Below, in pieces: positions 8,024-15,726 of a DNA stretch of 64,000 nt. Each line of letters begins with the position of its first letter. Positions within the stretch are counted from its first letter, which is position 1. Location: contig NZ_FO704550.1 in NCBI RefSeq assembly GCF_000968195.1, positions 3,534,001 to 3,598,000 of the forward strand. The letters are read 5' to 3'. The DNA comes from Xenorhabdus doucetiae. GTDB taxonomy: Bacteria; Pseudomonadota; Gammaproteobacteria; Enterobacterales; Enterobacteriaceae. The notes beneath the pieces are model-generated. The model was not told the origin of the DNA, made no database searches, and worked only from the letters and a program-made list of their open reading frames with translations. The position numbers were made by a program, and so were the translations under genes.

Positions 8024-9229
8024 ATGAAAGCTTTTGACTCCGCAAAATTCCGCCAGCAATTTCCCGCCCTGCAACAATCCACCACATTTCTGGACAGTGC
8101 AGCCACAGCATTAAAGCCGGCATGTATGATTGAAGCAACTGAACACTATTACCAAAACCACAGTGCAACCGTACATCGCAGCCAACATGCCACCGCGCAG
8201 GCCATCACTGCCCGTTATGAGCAAGCTCGTTCACTGGCGGCGGAACTGATCCATGCGCCACTGCCGGAAAATATCATCTGGACGAAAGGGACAACGGAGT
8301 CGATCAATCTGGTCGCCCAAAGCTACTTTCGCCCTCGCCTGCATGTTGGCGATGAAATCATTGTCAGCGAGCAGGAACACCATGCTAACCTGCTGCCGTG
8401 GCTGATTCTGGCTGAACAGACGGGTGCTAAAATCGTTAAATGGCCGCTTGGCAATCAACGCCAGCCAGAAATCGCGACCCTCGCAAACCTGCTGAATCAA
8501 AACAGCCGCTTGGTCGCCATCAGCCAAATGTCTAACGTGACGGGCACCGCCGTCGATTTGGCGCAAGTCACGGCACTGGCCCATCAATATGATTGCCGCG
8601 TTCTGGTCGATGGTGCCCAAGGTATCATGCACGCGCCTGTCAATGTGCAGCAACTGGATATCGATTTTTACGCCTTCTCCGCCCATAAACTGTATGGGCC
8701 AAATGGCGTGGGGGTATTGTATGGCAAAAGTGAATGTCTGAATGCGATGTCTCCGTGGCACGGCGGCGGCAAGATGCTGACCCATGTCTCATTTGACGGT
8801 TTCACACCGGAAGCCGTCCCTTATCGTTTTGAGGCAGGAACCCCCAACGTTGCCGGAGTGGTCGGCTTTGCCGCAACCCTGGAATGGCTGAAAGCCCTTG
8901 ATATCCCGCTGGCTGAATCCCATGCCATTGCCCTGACGGATTACACCGAACAACAACTCAGCAAGCTGGCAGGTTTTACCAGTTACCGGGCGGCGGGTTC
9001 CAGCTTGCTGGCCTTCAATATCGCCGGAATACACCACAGTGACTTAGCCACGCTAATTGCAGAACAAAATATCTCCCTGCGTTCCGGCCAACACTGCGCC
9101 CAACCCTTGCTGGACGCCCTTGGGATCAGCGGCTGCCTGCGCGCTTCGTTTATGCCTTATAACAACCAGCAAGATGCGGACAGATTGATCAGCGCCGTTA
9201 CGTTTGCGCTGTCGTTGTTGGGGGAGTGA
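8024..9229 (+). CDS. csdA: Cysteine desulfurase/sulfinate desulfinase CsdA
   Basis: A class V aminotransferase-fold, PLP-dependent enzyme of 401 aa, the E. coli length, when started at ATG 8024. The PLP lysine is in FSAHKLYGPNG, the upstream HHAN motif is in EQEHHANLLPW, and the catalytic cysteine is in SLRSGQHCAQP near residue 358. CsdA removes sulfur from cysteine and passes it to CsdE, then CsdL/TcdA and other acceptors. In E. coli csdE follows directly; here about 3.4 kb of foreign DNA separates them, so CsdA must work with a CsdE expressed from its own promoter. Confidence 0.95.
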   Translation: MKAFDSAKFRQQFPALQQSTTFLDSAATALKPACMIEATEHYYQNHSATVHRSQHATAQAITARYEQARSLAAELIHAPLPENIIWTKGTTESINLVAQSYFRPRLHVGDEIIVSEQEHHANLLPWLILAEQTGAKIVKWPLGNQRQPEIATLANLLNQNSRLVAISQMSNVTGTAVDLAQVTALAHQYDCRVLVDGAQGIMHAPVNVQQLDIDFYAFSAHKLYGPNGVGVLYGKSECLNAMSPWHGGGKMLTHVSFDGFTPEAVPYRFEAGTPNVAGVVGFAATLEWLKALDIPLAESHAIALTDYTEQQLSKLAGFTSYRAAGSSLLAFNIAGIHHSDLATLIAEQNISLRSGQHCAQPLLDALGISGCLRASFMPYNNQQDADRLISAVTFALSLLGE

Positions 9230-9256
9230 TGGTGACTGGCTTTTGTACCTCATCCC

Positions 9257-9645
9257 TCATACGGCATTCTTGCGGTACTTGTTCCTGAGCAGGAACTTAA
9301 GATCAATCAGGCTATCGGCCTCAAGGCTGACAACTTCCAGCTTTTGCAGGGTGCCGAAAGCGCGGGTTTTGTCGGCTTGGGTATCCGGCGCATGACCGAT
9401 TCACAGGTAAGTTGCTGCATGATTTGTTTGTTCAGTTTGGGAATAACGGTATAGCCACCCTCGGACAGCACGCCCGTAGACAAGGCGCGGGTCTCTCCGG
9501 TCACGATATAGTGACGCAGTTCGTCGAACTGTTTGGCTTCATCGGCATTGAGTGAACACTTTTCGTTTTCGGCTTTGGTAAGCAGGGTGCGCATCTGGGT
9601 AGCTAAATCGGCTTTTTGCTGGCGTAATTCAAGTTGCTTTTTTAT
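9257..9645 (-). pseudogene. Decayed HK97-type phage major capsid gene
   Basis: Read on the minus strand, the frame from 9645 gives KKQLELRQQKADLATQM and later EGGYTVIPKLNKQIMQQLT, typical of the N-terminal scaffold region and start of HK97-fold capsid proteins. The expected start codon is ATA. After about residue 95 the frame breaks and most of the body is missing. A second frame then gives SLIDLKFLLRNKYRKNAV and a stop where the family usually has Trp. So the gene has lost its start, a large internal part and its 3' end. It is the only clear phage trace here and begins 28 bp past csdA. Confidence 0.72.
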
Positions 9646-9702
9646 GGTGTTTTATGGTTGGTTATTCTGCTTAAGACACTATTTAACATCGTGAAAAATG
9701 AT

Positions 9703-9727
9703 AAAAAAGCCCCTGACATTCAGAGGC
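9703..9727 (-). terminator. Terminator of the Hcp-effector-lipoprotein operon
   Basis: On the minus strand GCCTCTGA-ATG-TCAGGGGC is followed by six T residues: a compact intrinsic terminator about 85 bases after the lipoprotein stop codon and before the capsid remnant. Confidence 0.8.
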
Positions 9728-9811
9728 TAAACTTGCGAAAACATGAGGACGGAATATTTACAAAGATTTTCATTTAAAATGACGGTATAAACCGCCATTC
9801 TGCTAAACTTA

Positions 9812-10204
9812 CTATTCTTTGACTTTTATTATGTAGGTTTTATTAAACTCCCTGCTTCCTGAAAACATTGTTCCTCTAACTCCTCCTCCTACTGAGATAT
9901 GTATCTCCCCTACTTTTGATGGTTTGCCGATTATCATTAATTTGTTGTAATTGTTTGATATTTTTTCCTTGCCATCAAGTGTAAATTTCTCTTTATGAGG
10001 ACTCCATTTGATTCCTGAATCAGGTGGTTCTATAATAATTGGTGTTTTGGAATATACACCACCGCCTTCTATAAGAATAGAAACATGATATTCCTTGCCT
10101 ACAGTGGCATCCGGCAGATAGTTTCCTTCGGGATAAACAGATACCGATGTTGAGCTACATGATGATGTAAAAATAATAAAAAGTAACAATATTATTTTTC
10201 TCAT
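9812..10204 (-). CDS. Small lipoprotein, probable immunity protein of the T6SS cassette
   Basis: A 130-aa protein with a lipoprotein signal peptide: a lysine/arginine start, a hydrophobic run and the lipobox FTSSC at residues 12-16. The rest looks like one beta-sandwich domain of the Ig-like type (PDATVGKEYHVSI at the start, KTYIIKV at the end). Its start codon lies 2 bases after the effector stop, so it is the last gene of a three-gene operon with hcp. A short exported protein directly downstream of a T6SS effector is the usual place for an immunity protein, and periplasmic anchoring suggests the toxin acts in the periplasm. No named family was recognised. Confidence 0.72.
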   Translation of the reverse strand: MRKIILLLFIIFTSSCSSTSVSVYPEGNYLPDATVGKEYHVSILIEGGGVYSKTPIIIEPPDSGIKWSPHKEKFTLDGKEKISNNYNKLMIIGKPSKVGEIHISVGGGVRGTMFSGSREFNKTYIIKVKE

Positions 10205-10206
10205 TT

Positions 10207-11376
10207 TTATTTCATTGGTTTAAAAACCAACCCTCCAAAAGTATGTTCAATAAAATAATCGTACGAAGTATTTATTTTTACCCACGGCTTAACCTCTCCC
10301 CATGAAAACAATGTAATATCAACATTGTTTTCATGTTTTTTTACTTTATCTTTCCAAACAATCCAGTGGTTTTTTCCAGATGTTTCTTTCATATTCTTTA
10401 ACATGCCAGCAGAAATTAAAGAAACCACATGATAACCTTGTTCAATATAATTATTCAGTTCTTCGATACCCTCTTTATTACTATGCATTAAACTAATATT
10501 ACTAAACACTTTTTCATAACCCGCTTTTTCAAACCATTCTGTCAATTTTCCCCACATTGTAATACCAGCCACTTCATCATCAACCTCATCATAACTCATA
10601 ATCATATTTTCTGAATCTCTTAAGCTTGCCAATGTCAACCAATCTAACCCAGATATTCTTTCACCATATTGATTATAAAAAGTACCTTTAGGATGTCGGC
10701 AACCCTCACCCGGTTTAATTTCCAGTTGACCAATTTTAGTTTTGCCATATTTCCATAATTCGCGGGCAGCTTGCTCATAAATATCCGGTCTGTCTATTTG
10801 CAGGCAATAAAAAAAAGCAGCAGGGCCACATAAACTTGCTCCATTTTGATCCGGATAAGTTCTTTTAGACAACCTATCCTGAATTTGTGATTCAATTTTA
10901 CGTTTTTCAAACGGATCGTGTGGGTGACCAACTGGATATTCTTTAGCAATAAAAGGTCTTTCAGGAATAGTAATCTTTAGTTCAACGGTATTATCCCCAT
11001 CGCTGACAGGTTTTGTTTCAATCGTACTTTCAAAATAACAGGCATTCTCCCGTTTTTTATCCGAGCAAGCTTTACCTGATACAAACTCACCAAGTGTATA
11101 CATCTTTTTAAACGGGGCTTGCAATGCCTGAATTGTATTTGAACCATGCTTACGGTAAAGCATCATTTGCATAATATAAATCACGGAAAGAGAGTCATCT
11201 GTTACCTGCGTGACATGCTGTTGTGTTGCATAATTACTCTGTAGTTTCTCCCGAAAAACATCGAGTAATATATGGAAATTGCCTTTTGCATCCTGACGAT
11301 AAATGGTTAAATCGTAAAGCAGGTTTTCCGCAGGAACATTGGATTCGATCTTTGTCTGAACGGTATAGGTCGGCAT
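10207..11376 (-). CDS. Putative T6SS effector with papain-like cysteine peptidase domain
   Basis: A 389-aa protein with no signal peptide or membrane helices. The N-terminal part (about 1-165) begins like a beta-rich adaptor. The C-terminal half has the layout of a papain/C39-like Cys-His enzyme: GASLCGPAAFFYCLQ near residue 185 (candidate nucleophile Cys), KNHWIVWKDK near 340 (candidate His) and VDITLFSWG shortly after (candidate Asp). It starts 4 bases after the Hcp gene and is followed by a lipoprotein gene, an hcp-effector-immunity order. The likely target is cell-wall peptide or another periplasmic substrate. The family was not identified, and the catalytic residues are inferred from spacing, not alignment. 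Confidence 0.68.
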   Translation of the reverse strand: MPTYTVQTKIESNVPAENLLYDLTIYRQDAKGNFHILLDVFREKLQSNYATQQHVTQVTDDSLSVIYIMQMMLYRKHGSNTIQALQAPFKKMYTLGEFVSGKACSDKKRENACYFESTIETKPVSDGDNTVELKITIPERPFIAKEYPVGHPHDPFEKRKIESQIQDRLSKRTYPDQNGASLCGPAAFFYCLQIDRPDIYEQAARELWKYGKTKIGQLEIKPGEGCRHPKGTFYNQYGERISGLDWLTLASLRDSENMIMSYDEVDDEVAGITMWGKLTEWFEKAGYEKVFSNISLMHSNKEGIEELNNYIEQGYHVVSLISAGMLKNMKETSGKNHWIVWKDKVKKHENNVDITLFSWGEVKPWVKINTSYDYFIEHTFGGLVFKPMK

Positions 11377-11380
11377 GGTA

Positions 11381-12112
11381 TTAATCCTTTAAAATATGAA
11401 AACTCAGGTTCTTTTTGTCATCAGTGAGATGCCATTGGGTAAAACCCTGCTTATCTGTCACGCCTTCTTTTATCTGACCATCCGGCAGGCAAACCCGATA
11501 TTTACGCTGAATTAAAAGGTTGCCTTCGTCATCTGTACAACGATAGCGGGCATGGTATTTAGATTGTTTTACCGGAGTTTCTTCAATTAACGGCTTAACA
11601 TTCGAGAACCCGGATAAAAGCGGCCTTTCTTCTTCACGCCCCTGCAACTGCGATATCGCATAGCCTGTTGTCCCTGCCGCGCGATGCGTGAATGAGATCG
11701 ACTTATAATCAAGCTGCACCGTTTCATACGGGATCTGGTCATTGTCATCTATCGAATGCGGGTAGTGACAGGAAAAATCAACAATGGTTGCGCCTGTCAG
11801 TTTGATCTCATAAAAAAATTCCAACTGTCCGGCAAGGTTTACGCGGTAACACTTAAAAAGGGCATCCAGCAACTCGTTCTTGTCTATCGCCAACCCCAGC
11901 AACGGGGAAGATTTATCAATGGGTTTGGTAAAGCTGACCGGGAGATGATTAACATTCTGATCACGTGTCATCATATGGCTGAGGTGTAATACCTGTATTT
12001 CATCTTCCCGCCCGGCCTGATAGCGGTTACCGATAGATTCGGGGGTTGAACAGCCCGCCGAGATTAAGCCTTGTTTCTTGCCCTTTAACGACAAGTAAAT
12101 AAGATTGGACAT
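11381..12112 (-). CDS. hcp: Hcp-family T6SS tube protein with C-terminal TTR-like extension
   Basis: Residues 1-165 match Hcp of the enterobacterial type: MSNLIYLSLKGKKQGLI, HLSHMMTRDQNVNHLPVS, FTKPIDKSSPLLGLAID and a final beta strand near DYKSISF. Standard Hcp ends there; this protein is 243 aa. The extra ~75 residues include RCTDDEGNLLIQRKYRVCL and DGQIKEGVTDKQGFTQW, resembling the transthyretin-like domain found at the end of some VgrG proteins, where it binds effectors. Hcp hexamers form the T6SS tube and carry cargo. No other T6SS structural gene is in the window, so this is an orphan hcp that needs a secretion apparatus elsewhere. GGAGACAGG precedes the ATG. Confidence 0.88.
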   Translation of the reverse strand: MSNLIYLSLKGKKQGLISAGCSTPESIGNRYQAGREDEIQVLHLSHMMTRDQNVNHLPVSFTKPIDKSSPLLGLAIDKNELLDALFKCYRVNLAGQLEFFYEIKLTGATIVDFSCHYPHSIDDNDQIPYETVQLDYKSISFTHRAAGTTGYAISQLQGREEERPLLSGFSNVKPLIEETPVKQSKYHARYRCTDDEGNLLIQRKYRVCLPDGQIKEGVTDKQGFTQWHLTDDKKNLSFHILKD

Positions 12113-12615
12113 TCCTGTCTCCTGTCATCTGATTTTCAATGGATGCTCATTACAGCATCAATTAAACAGGATATAACAGTAATACTTATCTATTCCAGCG
12201 TGAATAAAAGATCGCCAGTAAAATTGTGATTAATCTCTATTCTTAAATAAAATCAGATAATTACCTAATTTAAATTTCAGATAGCACCCTAATAAAAAAA
12301 CAAATTGATATACTAAATTTATCTTCTTAGATTCATCCGGCTTTTATTTTCCTGCCAGAAGCCATTCTTCGGCCTCTTCGGAGATCCCCTTTTGTTTTAT
12401 TTTGAAACTGTGTTTGATTGAGAGGAAAAATCTAAAATTTATTATTTCAATGAAAATTAGATTTAAATCACACTTCTTCCGAAAAGGTTGTTTTTTCCAC
12501 GACCTTAAGGGAAATTAATTCGATGAAAACTCCAACACATTATAATGATGATAGCTATTCACCCTTCCTTGCATTGTCATTTTCCGTATCAATAACTTTC
12601 GTTTAAAAGTATAAC
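12113..12615. other. AT-rich intergenic stretch upstream of hcp and csdE
   Basis: About 500 bases without a supportable gene, lying between the divergent hcp operon and csdE. It must hold the hcp promoter, but I see no clear -35/-10 pair. A minus-strand frame ending at 12344 spells GISEEAEEWLLAGK before its stop, which looks like the tail of a lost gene, but it is too short to assign. Confidence 0.4.
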
Positions 12616-12624
12616 TGCTATGAT
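12616..12624 (+). promoter_or_regulatory. Candidate extended -10 promoter for csdE
   Basis: TGCTATGAT is an extended -10 element 56 bases upstream of the csdE start. The preceding -35 region is poor, which is tolerated with extended -10 promoters. csdE is cut off from csdA by foreign DNA and needs its own promoter, which supports the reading, but it is not proven. Confidence 0.4.
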
Positions 12625-12680
12625 TCTCAAATCTTATCCAAGGATAATCAGCAACAAACACACAACAAGATAAACACCCC

Positions 12681-13139
12681 ATGACACAACGCACAGACAC
12701 TCTCCTTGCTCCGCATCCTTTTGGCACCGAAATCACGGAGCAACAACTTATTGAAAACTTTCAGCAATGCCAATTGTGGGAAGATCGTTATCGGCAGCTC
12801 ATCGGTCTGGCCAGAAAGCTGCCGCCGTTGGCGGATGAGCTAAAACAGCCCAATATCGAAAGATCCGGTTGTGAAAATCGGGTTTGGCTGGGGTATCAAC
12901 GGCTGGCAGACGGCCGGTTGCATTTTTATGGTGATAGCGAAGGCCGGATTGTCAAAGGATTATTGGCAATCCTGCTGACTGCCGTGGAGGGCAAAACCCC
13001 AGAACAGGTGTTGCAAACACCTTTAACCGGGCTATTCCAGCAACTTGGCCTTGAACAACAACTCAGTGGCTCAAGGCTCAATGGGGTGAAATCCCTGATC
13101 AATACGCTTCAGGAAATCGCTGGCACCGACATCCGTTAA
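12681..13139 (+). CDS. csdE: Sulfur acceptor protein CsdE
   Basis: A SufE-fold protein of 152 aa. The acceptor cysteine is in ERSGCENRVWLGYQ near residue 64, and the C-terminal helices match CsdE. It receives persulfide from CsdA and activates it. It lies next to tcdA (CsdL), its sulfur-relay partner, in convergent orientation with 5 bases between stop codons. Separation from csdA by the capsid/Hcp insert is unusual. The ribosome binding site is weak. Confidence 0.94.
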   Translation: MTQRTDTLLAPHPFGTEITEQQLIENFQQCQLWEDRYRQLIGLARKLPPLADELKQPNIERSGCENRVWLGYQRLADGRLHFYGDSEGRIVKGLLAILLTAVEGKTPEQVLQTPLTGLFQQLGLEQQLSGSRLNGVKSLINTLQEIAGTDIR

Positions 13140-13144
13140 GTGCG

Positions 13145-13957
13145 TTACTGCGTACTTTCCCGTTCCGCTTTTGCCACCATCTTTTTCAATGCGTGGGAGA
13201 CAGCAACAAAGCCAAAGGTCGCCGTGACCATCGTTGCGGCACCAAAACCGGAAGCACAATCCATGCGTTTAGACCCTTCCGCCGTGCCCTTGGCTGCACA
13301 AACTGTACCGTCAGATTGCGGGTAAACTAACTGTTCGGTGGAAAAAACACAGTCAATGCCCAATTTGCCCTTGCCGTTTTTCACGACGCGATAATCCGAT
13401 TTTAAGCGCTCTTTCAATTTCGCCGCCAAGGGATCTTGCACCGTTTTCGCCAAATCCACCACCTGAATCTGGGTAGGATCAAGCTGCCCACCGGCTCCGC
13501 CCGTCGTCACAACCGGGATCTTATAGCGACGGCAATAGGCCAGCAGCGCCGCCTTGGGTCGCACGCTATCAATGGCATCAATCACATAACTGAAATCGGT
13601 GGATATCAATGCCGCCACATTATCCGGGGTGACAAAATCATCAACGCAGGTGACTTGGCACTCAGGATTGATCGCGCGTATCCGCTGGGCGATAACGTCC
13701 GTTTTTGGCAAGCCCACATTCTGTACCAAGGTATGCAACTGGCGGTTGGTGTTGGTGATACAAACATCATCCATATCAATCAGCGTAATCGCTCCGATCC
13801 CTGTACGCGCCAGCGCTTCTGCCGCCCATGACCCCACTCCGCCAATGCCCACCACACAAACATGTGAGCGGGCAAATAATGAAAGCGCTTTTTGACCATA
13901 TAATCGAGCCGTACCCGCGAAGCGCTGAAGATAGGCATCAGAGAGAGAAACTTGCAT
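13145..13957 (-). CDS. tcdA: tRNA threonylcarbamoyladenosine dehydratase TcdA (CsdL)
   Basis: An E1/MoeB/ThiF-type ATP-dependent enzyme of 270 aa (268 in E. coli) with the nucleotide motif GIGGVGSWAAEALARTGIG, the metal/ATP-site segment DMDDVCITNTNRQ and the conserved DCVFSTEQ stretch. It dehydrates t6A37 in tRNA to the cyclic form ct6A, using the CsdA/CsdE sulfur relay in vivo. I start at ATG 13957, where homology begins; the longer frame from 13990 adds 11 residues unlike the family. Confidence 0.95.
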   Translation of the reverse strand: MQVSLSDAYLQRFAGTARLYGQKALSLFARSHVCVVGIGGVGSWAAEALARTGIGAITLIDMDDVCITNTNRQLHTLVQNVGLPKTDVIAQRIRAINPECQVTCVDDFVTPDNVAALISTDFSYVIDAIDSVRPKAALLAYCRRYKIPVVTTGGAGGQLDPTQIQVVDLAKTVQDPLAAKLKERLKSDYRVVKNGKGKLGIDCVFSTEQLVYPQSDGTVCAAKGTAEGSKRMDCASGFGAATMVTATFGFVAVSHALKKMVAKAERESTQ

Positions 13958-14045
13958 GGCTAAAATCCCACATAAAAATAAATACCGCATAAAACCTATC
14001 CCTATTGAGATAGGTTATCGATTGATGGTTTAAATTGGGGAGATC

Positions 14046-15143
14046 TTACTGGTTTGCCGCCAAAAAACCAGATGAGGCTTTCTTCAATACCCAAACCCGG
14101 CCATAGTGGTTATAAAAACCCGCCATTTCTCCCGCTTTCTCGCCAACACCGTGATAAATATCGAAATGATGCCCTTTAATCGCACCACCCACATCCAGCG
14201 CCACCATCAGACGCATCCGGTACTGGCCGGTAAATTTGCCCATCTCATTCAGCACAGGCACTTCCGCCAGCAACGCGGTTCCGGGCGGGATTAATGATTT
14301 GTCAGACGCGACCGACGCTTTGGCAACCAGAGGCACCGCACTGGCTCCTCTGACGAGGGTGTGGGGTTCAGGTTTAAAGAAAACAAATGAAGGATTTTGC
14401 TCCAGCAGTTCTTTCACTTCGGCTTCACTGTGCTGTTCGCCCCACTGACGGATCGCTTTCATGGACATTTTCCCACTCGGCACTTCGCCACGGTCGATCA
14501 GCACCTTGCCAATACTGCGGTAGGGATGGCCATTTTTCCCCCCATAGCCGAAAAAGGTTAACGGACGTCCATCGCCAAAATCAACATAACCGCTCCCCTG
14601 CACTTCCATCATGAAATTATCCATCAGAGAATTACTGTATCCGATAATAAATTTCGGGTTCAGGGCACCGCGGTATATCGCGGCGCGACTTGGCAAGCGG
14701 GAACGTGAATGAGCCGGTATACGATACAACGGATATTTAAACTCCCCTTGCCGGGTATGCCGTGCCTGCAAAACCGGCGTGTAATAACCGGTAAATTTCA
14801 CGTTGCCGTAGTTATCTTCACCTTCCATCTGGTAAGCCTGCAAACCGAACCCATTCAGGTCACGGGTATCACCACCGGACAGCATCCAGCTCTCAATCGC
14901 AGCAAAAAGTTCACGGTTATTGCTGTAAAGACGGGGGGAAGATTCGCTGATATAGTTAACCTGAGTGACAAAATCTTTGGCATTCACCGGAGAACCTTCG
15001 GCATTAGGGGTATTAACCAATTGGAGGTTTTGGGTAATCCGCCCATCCTTATACTGCTGCGCCTGATCAGTGGGCCGAAAATGACATCCCGCTAATAACG
15101 AAATGACACATCCAACTAAAAGATATTTACCCCAAACTCTCAT
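14046..15143 (-). CDS. mltA: Membrane-bound lytic murein transglycosylase A
   Basis: A 365-aa lipoprotein, the E. coli length, with signal peptide and lipobox LLAGC at residues 16-20. The double-psi beta-barrel 3D domain near the C terminus carries the catalytic aspartate region MVALDVGGAIKGHHFDIYHG. It cleaves the glycan backbone of murein with formation of 1,6-anhydro-muramic acid, from the inner face of the outer membrane. Its position beside the initiator tRNA genes and amiC is the conserved enterobacterial order. Confidence 0.95.
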   Translation of the reverse strand: MRVWGKYLLVGCVISLLAGCHFRPTDQAQQYKDGRITQNLQLVNTPNAEGSPVNAKDFVTQVNYISESSPRLYSNNRELFAAIESWMLSGGDTRDLNGFGLQAYQMEGEDNYGNVKFTGYYTPVLQARHTRQGEFKYPLYRIPAHSRSRLPSRAAIYRGALNPKFIIGYSNSLMDNFMMEVQGSGYVDFGDGRPLTFFGYGGKNGHPYRSIGKVLIDRGEVPSGKMSMKAIRQWGEQHSEAEVKELLEQNPSFVFFKPEPHTLVRGASAVPLVAKASVASDKSLIPPGTALLAEVPVLNEMGKFTGQYRMRLMVALDVGGAIKGHHFDIYHGVGEKAGEMAGFYNHYGRVWVLKKASSGFLAANQ

Positions 15144-15339
15144 ACTAATGCCTTATCTCTCTTTCACTTATTCGGATCACGAACAATACCAAACACGCAT
15201 AAATAATAAAATGTAGTTAGAGAAAATGGTTAGAGAAAATAGCTTACCGTTTCGACCAAGCAAATTGGGTAAAAACAAAACAATCAGGCTATTTTAAAAC
15301 CAAAAAACAAACAAATTTAGTAAATATCAATAAAAAAAC

Positions 15340-15367
15340 TTGCAACTGCTTCGTTCCAGCGTATAGT
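15340..15367 (+). promoter_or_regulatory. Promoter of the initiator tRNA operon
   Basis: TTGCAA at 15340-15345 and TATAGT at 15362-15367 with a 16-base spacer, followed by a GC-rich discriminator and the first tRNA 14 bases later. This fits a strong stable-RNA promoter. Confidence 0.7.
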
Positions 15368-15381
15368 GTGCCGACATCGGA

Positions 15382-15458
<77 letters not shown>

Positions 15459-15492
15459 GTTCGATTGATAATCAAGTTTGCAGTTAGACGGA

Positions 15493-15569
<77 letters not shown>

Positions 15570-15726
15570 ATCTTACTTTCTTATCTTATCCCTTCAATAT
15601 TTATCCTGATCCTTATTTTCCAGATTATTATTTGATCCCCACTTGTCTTATAACCTAATTCCCACTGATTTTTAAATTCGCACTTCAATATTATTTACCG
15701 CCTGTTTATCACCCAAGGCGGATATT

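Noticed and set aside
8231..8785. 184-aa minus-strand frame within csdA
   Set aside because: Antisense to csdA, low-complexity composition of a reversed GC-rich gene, no homology recognised.
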